Origin: Cytophaga aurantiaca DSM 3654
GTDB lineage: Bacteria; Bacteroidota; Bacteroidia; Cytophagales; Cytophagaceae
Assembly: GCF_000379725.1 (NCBI RefSeq)
Contig: NZ_KB903622.1
Span: 1-64,000, forward strand
Length of the DNA: 64,000 nt
Reading direction: 5' to 3'
How positions within the stretch are numbered: position 1 is the stretch's first letter; each line of letters opens with the position of its first letter. This document shows, one piece after another, positions 55,401 through 63,704 of the stretch. The notes under the pieces were generated by a model. That model ran no database searches. It saw only the letters and a program-made list of their open reading frames with translations, and was not told where the DNA came from. The position numbers and the translations under genes are program-made.

Positions 55401-56431
55401 CCGGAGCATCTGCATCCATTCAGATAAAATTTACGGCAACACAACGCGGAAGAACTTCTACGAGTTTGGTAGTTCATTTGAAAAATACTCCTGATGCTGT
55501 TCTGATTCCGGTATATGCAGAAGGACACCTTCCGCGTCAATACGATGTTCAATTTAATTTTACAGACGAAGTAACTAAAAAACCGATCACTGCAACTATT
55601 ACCTGTGTAGATGCTCAATCCAATAAGTCTATGTTGCCTGTATATATAAACAATGGACAAGGTATACAAACGGAATTGTATGCTGATCGCATGTATATTT
55701 TTTCAATACAGAGAAAAGGATATAAAACGATTACAGATACCATAAATCTGTTGGATATAAATATCAGTAGTAAAATTGTTCAAACATACGAACTCATTCC
55801 GGACGGCACTGCAGAACCAGTAATGCAAACGCTTTCAGGACGTGTTGTTAATAAAACAACTCAGTCACCGCTTGAAGCAAACATTTTATTTTTTAAAACG
55901 GATAGCAAAGTGCTTATTAAAAAAGTGACAAGTGCTGCAGATGGTTCGTACAGTATTATATTGCCTGTTGCTTTATACAGTGTTCAGGTTGAAAAAGATG
56001 ATTATGTAAATGAAAATACTTCTGTTGAAGTTGTGGAAGGTAATCAAAAACAGACTGCATATTTTCAATTGATACCGATCAAAGTAGGAGAGACTCTTCA
56101 ATTACCAAATGTATATTTTGCGCGTGGCGGTGTTGATTTGCTTGAAAGCAGCAATGAATCGCTGGATCAGTTGTATACCTTGCTGTTGGATAATCCTACC
56201 ATGCGTATAGAATTGCTGGGGTACACCGATAATCAGGGTGATCCTGCGTTGAATATTCAGTTGTCTGAAAAGCGTGTGGCTGCGATCAAAGACTATCTTG
56301 TTGCGAAAGGAATTTCTTCTGCGCGAATTACAGGAAAAGGCTATGGCGGTGCAAAACCTATTGCAAGCAATGCCACCGAAGAAACACGTCAATTAAACAG
56401 ACGTGTTGAATTTAAAATCGTGAGTAAGTAA
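52496..56431 (+). CDS. Large VWA / beta-propeller / OmpA-domain surface protein
   Basis: The 1311-residue protein from ATG at 52496 has a signal peptide (ending VFAQ). A VWA domain with intact MIDAS follows (LTIDVSSSMEGAYIQLAK, GGTDYDKG, FLTDGYG; about 86-256). Then come a WD40/YVTN-like propeller (about 500-780, FSPDDKYIFIYDEGK), two choice-of-anchor or HYDIN-type beta domains (about 810-1010), two carboxypeptidase regulatory-like folds (about 1010-1190) and a C-terminal OmpA peptidoglycan-binding domain (LLGYTDNQGDPALNIQLSEKRVAAIKDYL). A TTG start four codons upstream is possible. The OmpA end tethers it to peptidoglycan; VWA suggests protein binding. Confidence 0.85.
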   Translation: MNSSKKLLAFIIILFYLCENTPVFAQQLTLFNIDTSRYPTVKADFFAIDQNESQVTTLTAADVFITENASAQEVVKVVNPTALKPKQISLVLTIDVSSSMEGAYIQLAKNAANAIVNKLPLDLSECAITSFDDISFVNTDFTRDKLRLQQSIQTLTPHGGTDYDKGFTKSNAGGLDILRNGLHEKVLIFLTDGYGNVNPPEIIQKAKAMGAKVYVITLGMNTPEELKRIVQATNGYYYENVISEQEINAAYLSILYRIQGLTPSTVEWVSTAACGYSKNVLFGDKRNAFKAAAMKYEAPLKHVVRLVLDVNNITFNATTSEIPVSIKAVNGNFSITSFNSSKPYFSIVTPSIPHTIKKDATDTFVIKYTGSSTEFISGRIELVSAGCQSTFIYYQYQPNSTKPAINLIAPDGKEAFYAGTDTLIRWNLQNTYAPVKISFSSNAGKDWKIVKDSCTVDHFNWRIPNKPGATNLIKVETIVTEQKATAESKIVYDRFAGIMNAYNLSPDGSRYISQTPTELLLMDTYTNTTIFKINNTIQNGYFIFSPDDKYIFIYDEGKPTKVYDAHTFQYIEEWGVFKKTLSSFIEPYINNDLTQYVALDADGTLGIFNFKTGAKVKSVAFVKGKEVTDFTRNYIVSLEESNHQVWVWDYKKGSKLLSISIPKERIVNAEFNKDETVLFVYTWGADGTKQDFTAYDLSGKELYRFQNSAKSFMSLDTYQNYAICSVDNYPALVDMNTGKVIHIYTLPGAVKFGWFVPFSNGTYILFTNAASKNVYMVTSGIENNKGGLLSDQSSSTFTIVSTKPEVKKINFPLVYVGSNKDSIVTAFMKNNVPIEIPVKSISIEGAGVASFKLLNPISSFTLNASSKQNLEIRFAPVKSGLQEAVLKVITAYDTVRVTISGTGIVKPYALKNTELNIGRIQVGKTIDTSFINVFTNTSKNTLYITGIELAGPDKTQFSLSSPSTYTLAAGASASIQIKFTATQRGRTSTSLVVHLKNTPDAVLIPVYAEGHLPRQYDVQFNFTDEVTKKPITATITCVDAQSNKSMLPVYINNGQGIQTELYADRMYIFSIQRKGYKTITDTINLLDINISSKIVQTYELIPDGTAEPVMQTLSGRVVNKTTQSPLEANILFFKTDSKVLIKKVTSAADGSYSIILPVALYSVQVEKDDYVNENTSVEVVEGNQKQTAYFQLIPIKVGETLQLPNVYFARGGVDLLESSNESLDQLYTLLLDNPTMRIELLGYTDNQGDPALNIQLSEKRVAAIKDYLVAKGISSARITGKGYGGAKPIASNATEETRQLNRRVEFKIVSK

Positions 56432-56618
56432 TGGTAATAAAACAATATAATCTGTAATTATTTTATAAATATAAAGCAGATTATTTTCATGATTTTTTTT
56501 AAATAAATAAAAATAATAGATTCGTAGCGCTATGGAAATTTAATTCTTAATAGATTACTAGGTGAATTTTTTCATTACATAGTTTTTAATTTTTAATCAA
56601 TTAAACCAACTAACCTTT

Positions 56619-59600
56619 ATGTTATTTTCAAAACAGCTCTTTGTAGTAGCCATGATGTTGTGTGGTATTTTGAGTTATGCTCAGAGTGGCACCACAAAAT
56701 CTTTAACAGCGTCTAAAACATATCCGGATACGTATCAGGATTGGGAACAGACATTTACTTCTTTGTACAGTTTTAATCTTCCGCAGCGTCTCCCTGTTAC
56801 TTCAGGGAATGCAGGTACGGGAACAATTTCATTTGCGTTTAATTATAGTACCAGCGGTATCGTTACCAGTACGTATACTGCATCTGCAGATGGTTTGTAT
56901 TATGAATTAAGTTCTGCACCTCAAGGGTTGGCAGCACAAAGCATCGTTACAACAGATTATATTAAACTCCATTTAAATGATGGAAATGCTGCAGCAGGAC
57001 AAACAACTGTCTCTGTAGTTCTGCAGGGCGTTACAGTTTCTAAATCGCAACTGGTAGCTCCTTTCCCAAGAAAGTTTCCTTCAGCTCAGGGACAATCGAA
57101 CCTACGAGTTGGGCCGGAGCAAAACTGCATTACGGCTACTTCACTTTGTTACCTGACAGCTATAAATACATATGATGCATATTCTCTTCAAGGGAATACA
57201 ATAAATAGCGCAACGAGTTGTTTAAGAGCAGGTGAATTAAATGGTGTGTGGTATAAATTTACAGCTGCAGTTAATGGGGTACTTAATTTTACATTATCTC
57301 CTGTAATCTCTGCAGATGATTATGATTGGGCTGTGTTTGATTTGACGAATGCAAGTTGTACGGATATTGCAACAAATCCATCTTTGCAGATAGCTTGCAA
57401 TTCTTCAAGTACAGTTGGTCAAACAGGAGCGAATGGATTGTCTGGCAACCAGAACAATGCACCTATTACAGTGGTACAAGGAAATACATATTATATTTTT
57501 GTAAGCTATTATAATGGTGGTGTAGCTTTGACAGCAACTCAAGGAGCCGGGCATGGATTCGTATTGAATATGAGCGCTTCAACAGCAAATTTATTTAATC
57601 AACCTGTTGTTACAATGAATGTTTCTCAACAAAGCATCTGTCAGGGAGCATCTTCTGTATTGACTGCAATTGGCGCCGGACCAGGAGCTACGTACACATG
57701 GAAACCGGCTGCGAGTTTAAGCAGTACATCAGGTGCTGTTGTAACAGCTACTCCTCAGGCATTTACTTATTATGAAGTTACCGGACAAACAGCAGGAGGA
57801 TGTCCTTTTTGGGCAGGTAATTATGTAAATGCAAATTCTTCGCCAAATCTTGTTGTTACACCTACTTCAATATCTTCATGCACACCCTCTCCTAAAACAA
57901 TAACTGCATCAGGAGCATGGAATTATTCATGGAGCAATTCGTCAGGTGTAGTTTCATCAAATAATTATAATTCCATTACGGTGAATCCATCTGTAACTAC
58001 TACCTATACAGTAACCGGAATGAATGGGCCGTGTACGCAAACCAAAAGTGTGACAGTTACAGTTGGTGCACCGGTAATTACAATCACTCCTTCTGCAACA
58101 TCTATTTGCACGGGAGCATCTGCTACACTTACTGCAAGTGGAGCTTCAACATACACATGGTCACCTGCAGCAAGCTTAAACACTACAACGGGAGCTACAG
58201 TTACAGCAACACCAACAACTCCTACTACCTATACAGTTACAGGTTTGGCTGGTGCTTGTTCTGCTACAAAATCGGTAACGATTACACCGGCATCTTGTTC
58301 CGGTTGTCAGAGTTCGCCTATATCACGCTATTCTAAAATTTCTGCTACGCAAGGAAATTTAAATACAAGCAATTTCACATATTCCGGAGGCGTTAATTAC
58401 ATTGGTCGCGATGTAACACCTATTGGTGATTTTGATGGAGATGGAATTGAAGATATTCTTGTAAGTGCTGCCTATAATTATGGTGGCTTTGCACAAGGAA
58501 GTGTACACATTCTTTTACTGAACACAAATGGTAGTGTTAAGAGTCAGGTTAATATTACAGAAGGGTTAAATGGGTTTGTAGATTCGAAACCACATACAGA
58601 ATATAATTTTCATCCATTCAGTTTTGGTGCAGCTACAACCTGGTTGGGAGATATTGATGGTCCGGGTGGATCTGCTGGAGCAATGGTAGTAGGTGTTCCA
58701 AAGGATGATGACGGAAGTCAGAATTATTATAATGTTGCTTTTGGTGCTGTGTATGTTGTCTTTCTGAACGCAAACGGAACGGTTATGAAGTCACAGAAAA
58801 TATCTTCAACGCAGGGTAATTTCACAGGAGTAATTCACGGATCTGTTTCAGGTAACGGAGCGTACATGTATGGTATTGATGGTGACTCATTCGGAGAGTC
58901 GATAGAATATTTAGGTGACCTTGATGGTACGGGTCCTTCTGTAGCAGCCATTGCTGTTGGTGCAGATGGTTCTGAAGGTACAGTATATAACACAGGTCCA
59001 AATTACAGATACAGTAATAATGGCGCTGTGTTTATTCTTTATCTTGGTATTGATGGAAAAGTGTTGTACAACACAGTAATAAATTCAGACATTGCTCCAC
59101 TAAAAGATATCTTCCGTTTTGGAATGGATATTCAAAATTTAGGTGATTTGGATGGTTCAGGCCCCGGTGCGCTTACACTGGCTGTTACTGCTTCCCGCGA
59201 TATTTATTTAGTAACCATTGACAATACAGGAAATTATTTGAGCCATACATCGTTCAATCTCTCATTGCCGGCATTGGGTGGTATACAGTACACAAATTAT
59301 CACCACGGACTTGCAACGCTAGGTGATATTGATGGCTCTGGACCCGGCATTACAACCGTTTTATTTGGATATGGTGAAATTGTATATCTGGTTAATGTTG
59401 GTGTAGGTAATACAATTCTTGGCCATTATAAAATCGGTAATGGATATTTAGGTTTGAGCCTTGATCCGAATACGATTAATCTAGGTATGGCTATTTCTGC
59501 TGTTGGTGATTTAAATAATGATAATATACCTGAACTGGCAGTGACAGCTGCATATGATGCAGACGGATTGGCTTCGGGTACATATGATTATCCCGGAGCC

Positions 59601-59900
59601 GTATATTTGCTGTCAATTTGTTCTGATTTATTTACACAGCCATATATGCGTGAAACAGATAATACAGATCTTGCTGCAGTATCAACAGTTACTGTTTCAC
59701 CAAACCCTTCGTCTTCGGATTTTAGAATTCAGTTACCAGAAAATGAAACGCTGGTAGAAGTTGAAGTAACGAATTTGGCAGGTCAAAAAGTACAAACAAT
59801 AAAAGAACTTACTATAGGTATTGACTTGCGTACAGGTATGTACATCCTTACAATTAAAACAACTAAAGGAACATACTTCCAGAAGATCATTAAAGAGTAG
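56619..59900 (+). CDS. FG-GAP/integrin-alpha-like secreted protein with T9SS sorting domain
   Basis: The 1093-residue protein has a signal peptide (about 1-22), a beta-rich N-terminal domain, a PPC-like domain (about 165-330, YYIFVSYYNGGVALTATQGAGHGFVLN), three Ig-like units of ITPSATSICTGASATLTASG type and a propeller with FG-GAP calcium loops (IGDFDGDGIEDILV, LGDLDGTGPSVAAIA, LGDLDGSGPGALTLA, LGDIDGSGPGITTV, VGDLNNDNIPELAV; about 620-1010). It ends in a T9SS type-A tail (VSPNPSSSDFRIQL ... RTGMYILTIKTTKGTYFQKIIKE). It probably acts in adhesion or surface binding. Terminator at 59940. Confidence 0.9.
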   Translation: MLFSKQLFVVAMMLCGILSYAQSGTTKSLTASKTYPDTYQDWEQTFTSLYSFNLPQRLPVTSGNAGTGTISFAFNYSTSGIVTSTYTASADGLYYELSSAPQGLAAQSIVTTDYIKLHLNDGNAAAGQTTVSVVLQGVTVSKSQLVAPFPRKFPSAQGQSNLRVGPEQNCITATSLCYLTAINTYDAYSLQGNTINSATSCLRAGELNGVWYKFTAAVNGVLNFTLSPVISADDYDWAVFDLTNASCTDIATNPSLQIACNSSSTVGQTGANGLSGNQNNAPITVVQGNTYYIFVSYYNGGVALTATQGAGHGFVLNMSASTANLFNQPVVTMNVSQQSICQGASSVLTAIGAGPGATYTWKPAASLSSTSGAVVTATPQAFTYYEVTGQTAGGCPFWAGNYVNANSSPNLVVTPTSISSCTPSPKTITASGAWNYSWSNSSGVVSSNNYNSITVNPSVTTTYTVTGMNGPCTQTKSVTVTVGAPVITITPSATSICTGASATLTASGASTYTWSPAASLNTTTGATVTATPTTPTTYTVTGLAGACSATKSVTITPASCSGCQSSPISRYSKISATQGNLNTSNFTYSGGVNYIGRDVTPIGDFDGDGIEDILVSAAYNYGGFAQGSVHILLLNTNGSVKSQVNITEGLNGFVDSKPHTEYNFHPFSFGAATTWLGDIDGPGGSAGAMVVGVPKDDDGSQNYYNVAFGAVYVVFLNANGTVMKSQKISSTQGNFTGVIHGSVSGNGAYMYGIDGDSFGESIEYLGDLDGTGPSVAAIAVGADGSEGTVYNTGPNYRYSNNGAVFILYLGIDGKVLYNTVINSDIAPLKDIFRFGMDIQNLGDLDGSGPGALTLAVTASRDIYLVTIDNTGNYLSHTSFNLSLPALGGIQYTNYHHGLATLGDIDGSGPGITTVLFGYGEIVYLVNVGVGNTILGHYKIGNGYLGLSLDPNTINLGMAISAVGDLNNDNIPELAVTAAYDADGLASGTYDYPGAVYLLSICSDLFTQPYMRETDNTDLAAVSTVTVSPNPSSSDFRIQLPENETLVEVEVTNLAGQKVQTIKELTIGIDLRTGMYILTIKTTKGTYFQKIIKE

Positions 59901-59939
59901 TTATCTGTTGTTCTGAAAAGATTTACAGTTTTAATATTG

Positions 59940-59971
59940 ATCCCGGTTGCATAAAGCAACCGGGATTTTTT
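59940..59971 (+). terminator. Terminator of the FG-GAP gene
   Basis: Stem atcccggttgc / gcaaccgggat, 5-nt loop, then tttttata, 40 bp past the stop. Confidence 0.88.
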
Positions 59972-60008
59972 ATATAATGATCTTCTAGTATGAATTTGGA
60001 ACTGTAAA

Positions 60009-60042
60009 TAAAAAGCCTTCAAGGTTTTAAATCCTGAAGGCC
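60009..60042 (-). terminator. Terminator of the RDD gene
   Basis: Stem gccttcaagg / tcctgaaggc, one mismatch. On the minus strand a T run follows, about 30 bp past the stop. Confidence 0.75.
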
Positions 60043-60069
60043 TCTTAATCTTAAAATGTGGTATGCAAT

Positions 60070-60501
60070 TTATGCATATATCGTAACTGTACCTGAAACG
60101 ATATCGTGTATGGCTCTGCGTTTTTTATTGCTGTTGATGGTAAAGAAAGATACCCACCCTAATAATGTTTTTACACTAAAACGAAGATACGCCTGGGCAA
60201 TGTTAATTTTTTCCTGTGGTGCAGATAATTTTCGTACACGGATTCCCATCAGATAATTTCCCAATGTAAAACCAAAAGTATGAGCTAAGGGTTCATATAC
60301 AAAAAACAAAAAGATAAACAGACCGGCTCGGAGTCCATCAGGTACATCAATGAAATTGTCCATTGCAACTGCTATGCACGACATCAGAAATAAAATAAAT
60401 ATAACATCAATCATGGAAGACTTAATACGATCGGTAAGTGAAGGATATTGAATGATGTTAACGTCCGGATTAATTTCTTTATTCTGAATTGCTTCTTCCA
60501 T
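60070..60501 (-). CDS. RDD-family membrane protein
   Basis: The 143-residue protein has the RDD layout: YPSLTDRIKSSMIDVIFI in helix 1, a second helix, and FGFTLGNYLMGIRVRKL before the last helix. It ends with KKRRAIHDIVSGTVTIYA. The start at 60501 is preferred over an upstream ATG at 60618, which would overlap the Nudix gene on the other strand. Function is unknown; some RDD proteins act as Na+ exporters. Confidence 0.83.
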   Translation of the reverse strand: MEEAIQNKEINPDVNIIQYPSLTDRIKSSMIDVIFILFLMSCIAVAMDNFIDVPDGLRAGLFIFLFFVYEPLAHTFGFTLGNYLMGIRVRKLSAPQEKINIAQAYLRFSVKTLLGWVSFFTINSNKKRRAIHDIVSGTVTIYA

Positions 60502-60602
60502 ACCTGAATTATTTTTAACATTTCTATTACTGCCGAATTTAAGAATTTCCTCCGTATAACAGTATTTTTTCAGTACCTTATTCTGAAATTTAAACAACGA
60601 AT

Positions 60603-61181
60603 ATGAATCGTTCAGCAAACATTATTGATACCAAAGTTTTATCAAACAATCGCTTTTTGTTAAAAGAAGTAACAGTAAACTATACCGGTTTGGATGGAGA
60701 GATTCATTCGACCAAACGCGAAGTGTATGAACGTGGCGATGCCGCATCTGCTGCGCTGTACAATCAGCAAACAGGTAAAGTTATTTTAATAAACCAGTTT
60801 CGTTTGCCGACATTTTTAAACGGAAATCCGGGTGGGATGTTAAAAGAAGTATGCGCCGGTATGCTGGATGGAGATACACCTGAAACATGCGTTCGCAGAG
60901 AGATCATGGAAGAGACAGGATATAAGATCGATGCCGTTGCAGCAGCGGGAGAGATCTATGTTTCACCGGCAGGCTGTACGGAACGAATTTATTTGTTTAC
61001 CGCACCCTATACAGCAGACATGAGGACAAGTAGTGGAGGCGGACTGGTAGAAGAACAGGAATACATTGAAATTGAAGAAATACCTTTTGAAGAAGCATTG
61101 CAGCTGATTGCACGGGGCGAGATCCGCGATGCAAAAACGATCGTATTGTTATATCATCTGCGGATTCAGGGATTGATGTAA
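60603..61181 (+). CDS. nudK: Nudix hydrolase, GDP-mannose pyrophosphatase (NudK-like)
   Basis: The 192-residue protein has a Nudix box GMLDGDTPETCVRREIMEETGY (REIMEE core) and the NudK-type end SPAGCTERIYLFTAPYTADMRTSSGGGLVEEQEYIEIEEIPFEEAL with EIRDAKTIVLLYHL. NudK hydrolyses GDP-mannose and similar nucleotide sugars. It stands alone on the plus strand. Confidence 0.88.
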   Translation: MNRSANIIDTKVLSNNRFLLKEVTVNYTGLDGEIHSTKREVYERGDAASAALYNQQTGKVILINQFRLPTFLNGNPGGMLKEVCAGMLDGDTPETCVRREIMEETGYKIDAVAAAGEIYVSPAGCTERIYLFTAPYTADMRTSSGGGLVEEQEYIEIEEIPFEEALQLIARGEIRDAKTIVLLYHLRIQGLM

Positions 61182-61273
61182 TTGAGTTGCAGTAGATAAA
61201 ACTTTTTAATATGAGGTACGTAATTATTGCAACCGTATTTTTTAAAAGATCGATTCAATTAAATGAATGTTGC

Positions 61274-62443
61274 ATGATTAAAAAAATCTCTACACTACTA
61301 TTGATGTTTGCATCTGTGCAGATAAGTTTCAGTCAATGTCCTACAGATGTTTTTGGCGTTGCAAAATTTTATCCAACACTTACTTCCACACGAGAATGGA
61401 ATTCCGCTCATTGGAACAACGGGATTGCACGTACTGTGAAGTATGCTTCCGATACCTATGATCCTACCGATTGGACAGAGGATCACAGCGGAAGTACCAA
61501 TGGATTTTATATTGATGGCGCAGGTGTTATGAATATGTCAGGCGGCAGTCCGCGGTTTCATATTAATTCCACACGTACCACAAAAGGTTCCGCACAATTC
61601 TTTCTGAATATTGAATTCACTGCATACTACCGCAGGATTGGCACAACAGGTGCTGACTACGGCGGGATGATCGTAGGAGCCAGAAGCGCACCCTTAGGGC
61701 ACGCATCCTCCGGAGGAAATGATTGCGATGCTTCAACGTACTATTCACGATTCCGGCACGATGGGAAGTGGGACTTCGAAAAAGAATTGAAACATCCAAC
61801 AAGCGATTACTGGTCGGGATCCGGATTTCATACACAGGATCCATTGTGGTCGGGTGGCAGAAGATTGCCTGAAAACAGATGGATCGGAATGAAGTACATC
61901 ATAACCAACATCGAGAATAATACGAAAGTAAAACTGGAAGTATACATTGACTCTACTTCAAACGGAAATCCGGTTAATGGAGGCGAGTGGAAAAAAGTAG
62001 GAGAGGTGATCGATGCGGGCAACTGGCCAGCTGCTGCATCTGCAATAACAGGCTGCAGTTATACCGATCAGAAAATGATCATTCTTCAAGGGCATGGAAC
62101 ATTGTTGCTGCGTACCGATGGAGATCAGGCAGAATATAAAATGGTAAGTATACGTGAGATCGATCCGACACAACCCTATACATATCCTTGCATTACAACA
62201 GCGATACAAAAATCATCTGCAGTTTCGTATGTAAAATCATATCCCAACCCTTCAAAAGAAAATATAACACTTGAAGCTGCAGGGGAATTTACCTATTCAG
62301 TTTATTCCGTATCCGGAAATGTAGTAGTCACGGGCAAAGCAAACGATGCATGTACGATTGGAAACGAATTGCAACCAGGTATATATGTGATCTCTGTACG
62401 AATGAATAAAGGCGTGGAGCAAATTAAGTTTATTAAGGAATAA
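61274..62443 (+). CDS. Secreted protein of unknown fold with T9SS sorting domain
   Basis: The 389-residue protein from ATG at 61274 has a signal peptide (ISFSQ) and a large beta-rich domain. That domain has Trp- and Gly-rich segments (DWTEDHSGSTNGFYIDGAGVMNMSGGSPRFHI, GADYGGMIVGARSAPLGHASSGGNDCDASTYYSRFRHDGKWDFEKEL) and looks like a jelly-roll carbohydrate-active or lectin domain. A T9SS tail follows (SYPNPSKENITL ... ELQPGIYVISVRMNKGVEQIKFIKE). No enzyme motif is named. The ATG at 61274 gives a clean signal; an ATG at 61211 adds an unusual basic extension. Its two Cys are placed as in a disulfide-bonded secreted domain. Confidence 0.75.
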   Translation: MIKKISTLLLMFASVQISFSQCPTDVFGVAKFYPTLTSTREWNSAHWNNGIARTVKYASDTYDPTDWTEDHSGSTNGFYIDGAGVMNMSGGSPRFHINSTRTTKGSAQFFLNIEFTAYYRRIGTTGADYGGMIVGARSAPLGHASSGGNDCDASTYYSRFRHDGKWDFEKELKHPTSDYWSGSGFHTQDPLWSGGRRLPENRWIGMKYIITNIENNTKVKLEVYIDSTSNGNPVNGGEWKKVGEVIDAGNWPAAASAITGCSYTDQKMIILQGHGTLLLRTDGDQAEYKMVSIREIDPTQPYTYPCITTAIQKSSAVSYVKSYPNPSKENITLEAAGEFTYSVYSVSGNVVVTGKANDACTIGNELQPGIYVISVRMNKGVEQIKFIKE

Positions 62444-62475
62444 AGCGAACGTCTTGAGCTGATAAAACAAGAAGT

Positions 62476-62533
62476 ATATTAACCTAAAATCCGATAGATC
62501 AATAAAATGATCTATCGGATTTTAGGTTAATAT
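62476..62533. terminator. Bidirectional terminator, 26-bp perfect stem
   Basis: Arms 62476-62501 and 62508-62533 are perfectly complementary with a 6-nt loop. It separates the convergent genes ending at 62443 and 62557. Confidence 0.88.
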
Positions 62534-62556
62534 TAGTTTGGATAAAAATATTCTTC

Positions 62557-62730
62557 TTATTTATTATCTCCTTTAAAAGGCTGCGGCTTCATACGAATCT
62601 TGTCGCTTCTTGTTTCTTCAAACTCATTTGGACCAACATGAGTTGATTTTTTAGGTGGTTGATCGTAATCATCCGCACCTGTTGACTTCTTCACTTTTTG
62701 AATGGTCTTAGCATTTTTCATTTTCCCCAT
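62557..62730 (-). CDS. 57-residue basic protein downstream of the SRPBCC gene
   Basis: Reading the minus strand from ATG at 62730 gives a 57-residue, hydrophilic, Lys-rich protein (MGKMKNAKTIQKVKKSTGAD ... RMKPQPFKGDNK). It follows the SRPBCC gene stop by 7 bp and ends before a strong terminator. No family recognised; it is probably a short soluble or nucleic-acid-binding protein. Confidence 0.6.
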   Translation of the reverse strand: MGKMKNAKTIQKVKKSTGADDYDQPPKKSTHVGPNEFEETRSDKIRMKPQPFKGDNK

Positions 62731-62737
62731 AGTATTA

Positions 62738-63442
62738 TTAATTATAAATATGTGGCTGATTATTTTTATGCTTCAGTTTTTTATCTGCAGGAAGTTTTCC
62801 TGTTTCAATATATTCTTTGAAATTTAGAATATCATCCTGTATCATTTTCTCGAATGTAGATGTAAATAATGACAGTGCTTTTTCACCTGCTGCCCCAAGA
62901 GGTGCCTGATAGCTAATTACTACATGTATCGTGGTTGCTTGCTCTCCCGCATGTTCGAAGATAACTTTACCTGCATTGTTGATTGTAGAACCTTCAATAG
63001 AGTTCCAGGAAAGTTGTTTGCCGGGTTCCTCTTTTACGATCTCTGCTTCCCAACTAATACTGGTGCCAAGGCCTCCGGGAATATAAGCTTGCCATTCAGA
63101 CCTTCCATTTTCCAGCTGAGTAACAGATTTTAGATGTGTCATGAACAAAGGAAGATTTTCTAATCTTCTCCAGAATGCATACACCGTATCTGTCGGCTTG
63201 TTAACAGTGACAGATGTTTCGATGTTTATATTGTGTGCCGTATCAGGCAACCTGCTTTTTCCGATAGCGGCATAAGCCGGACAATGTCCTGTTACACCTC
63301 TGTATACAAGAAGTGCAGCTGGAGCAAGTATTCCGTATTGCTTAGGATCGCGTGCCAATGCACGGTAGATAAAGTATGAGCCGGCTAATACTGAAATAAT
63401 GCGTTCGGTATTTGAAACATTAATGTTTGATTCTCTTTCCAT
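62738..63442 (-). CDS. SRPBCC-domain protein with N-terminal DUF2892-like part
   Basis: The 234-residue protein from ATG at 63442 has an N-terminal DUF2892-like segment (NTERIISVLAGSYFIYRALARD ... GHCPAYAAIG) and a cytoplasmic SRPBCC/polyketide-cyclase domain (ETSVTVNKPTDTVYAFWRRLENLPLFMTHLKSVTQL ... EKMIQDDILNFKEYIE). Such proteins bind hydrophobic ligands; the ligand is unknown. The 63442 start is preferred over 63505, because the upstream part is unlike family members. Confidence 0.8.
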   Translation of the reverse strand: MERESNINVSNTERIISVLAGSYFIYRALARDPKQYGILAPAALLVYRGVTGHCPAYAAIGKSRLPDTAHNINIETSVTVNKPTDTVYAFWRRLENLPLFMTHLKSVTQLENGRSEWQAYIPGGLGTSISWEAEIVKEEPGKQLSWNSIEGSTINNAGKVIFEHAGEQATTIHVVISYQAPLGAAGEKALSLFTSTFEKMIQDDILNFKEYIETGKLPADKKLKHKNNQPHIYN

Positions 63443-63704
63443 AGCTGTAGAAATTATGAGTGAATAATTGATTTCAGAATTAATGTAGTACTTCTGAAAA
63501 TACAAGCCAAACTTCTATGGAGAACATGTAAGCATTCGTGAAAATGATGTAAGCTGCTGCTTAGCTAGCTATCGTGTTAATGCGGATTAATCGAACGTAT
63601 TTTAAACGTTAAAGCAGTAATTTTGGGTTTATTTCTTTATTTTTCTTTAAAAAATTTAGAGATTGTATCAATGGAATAAATCTTTCTCTTTTAATTTTTA
63701 CGGC

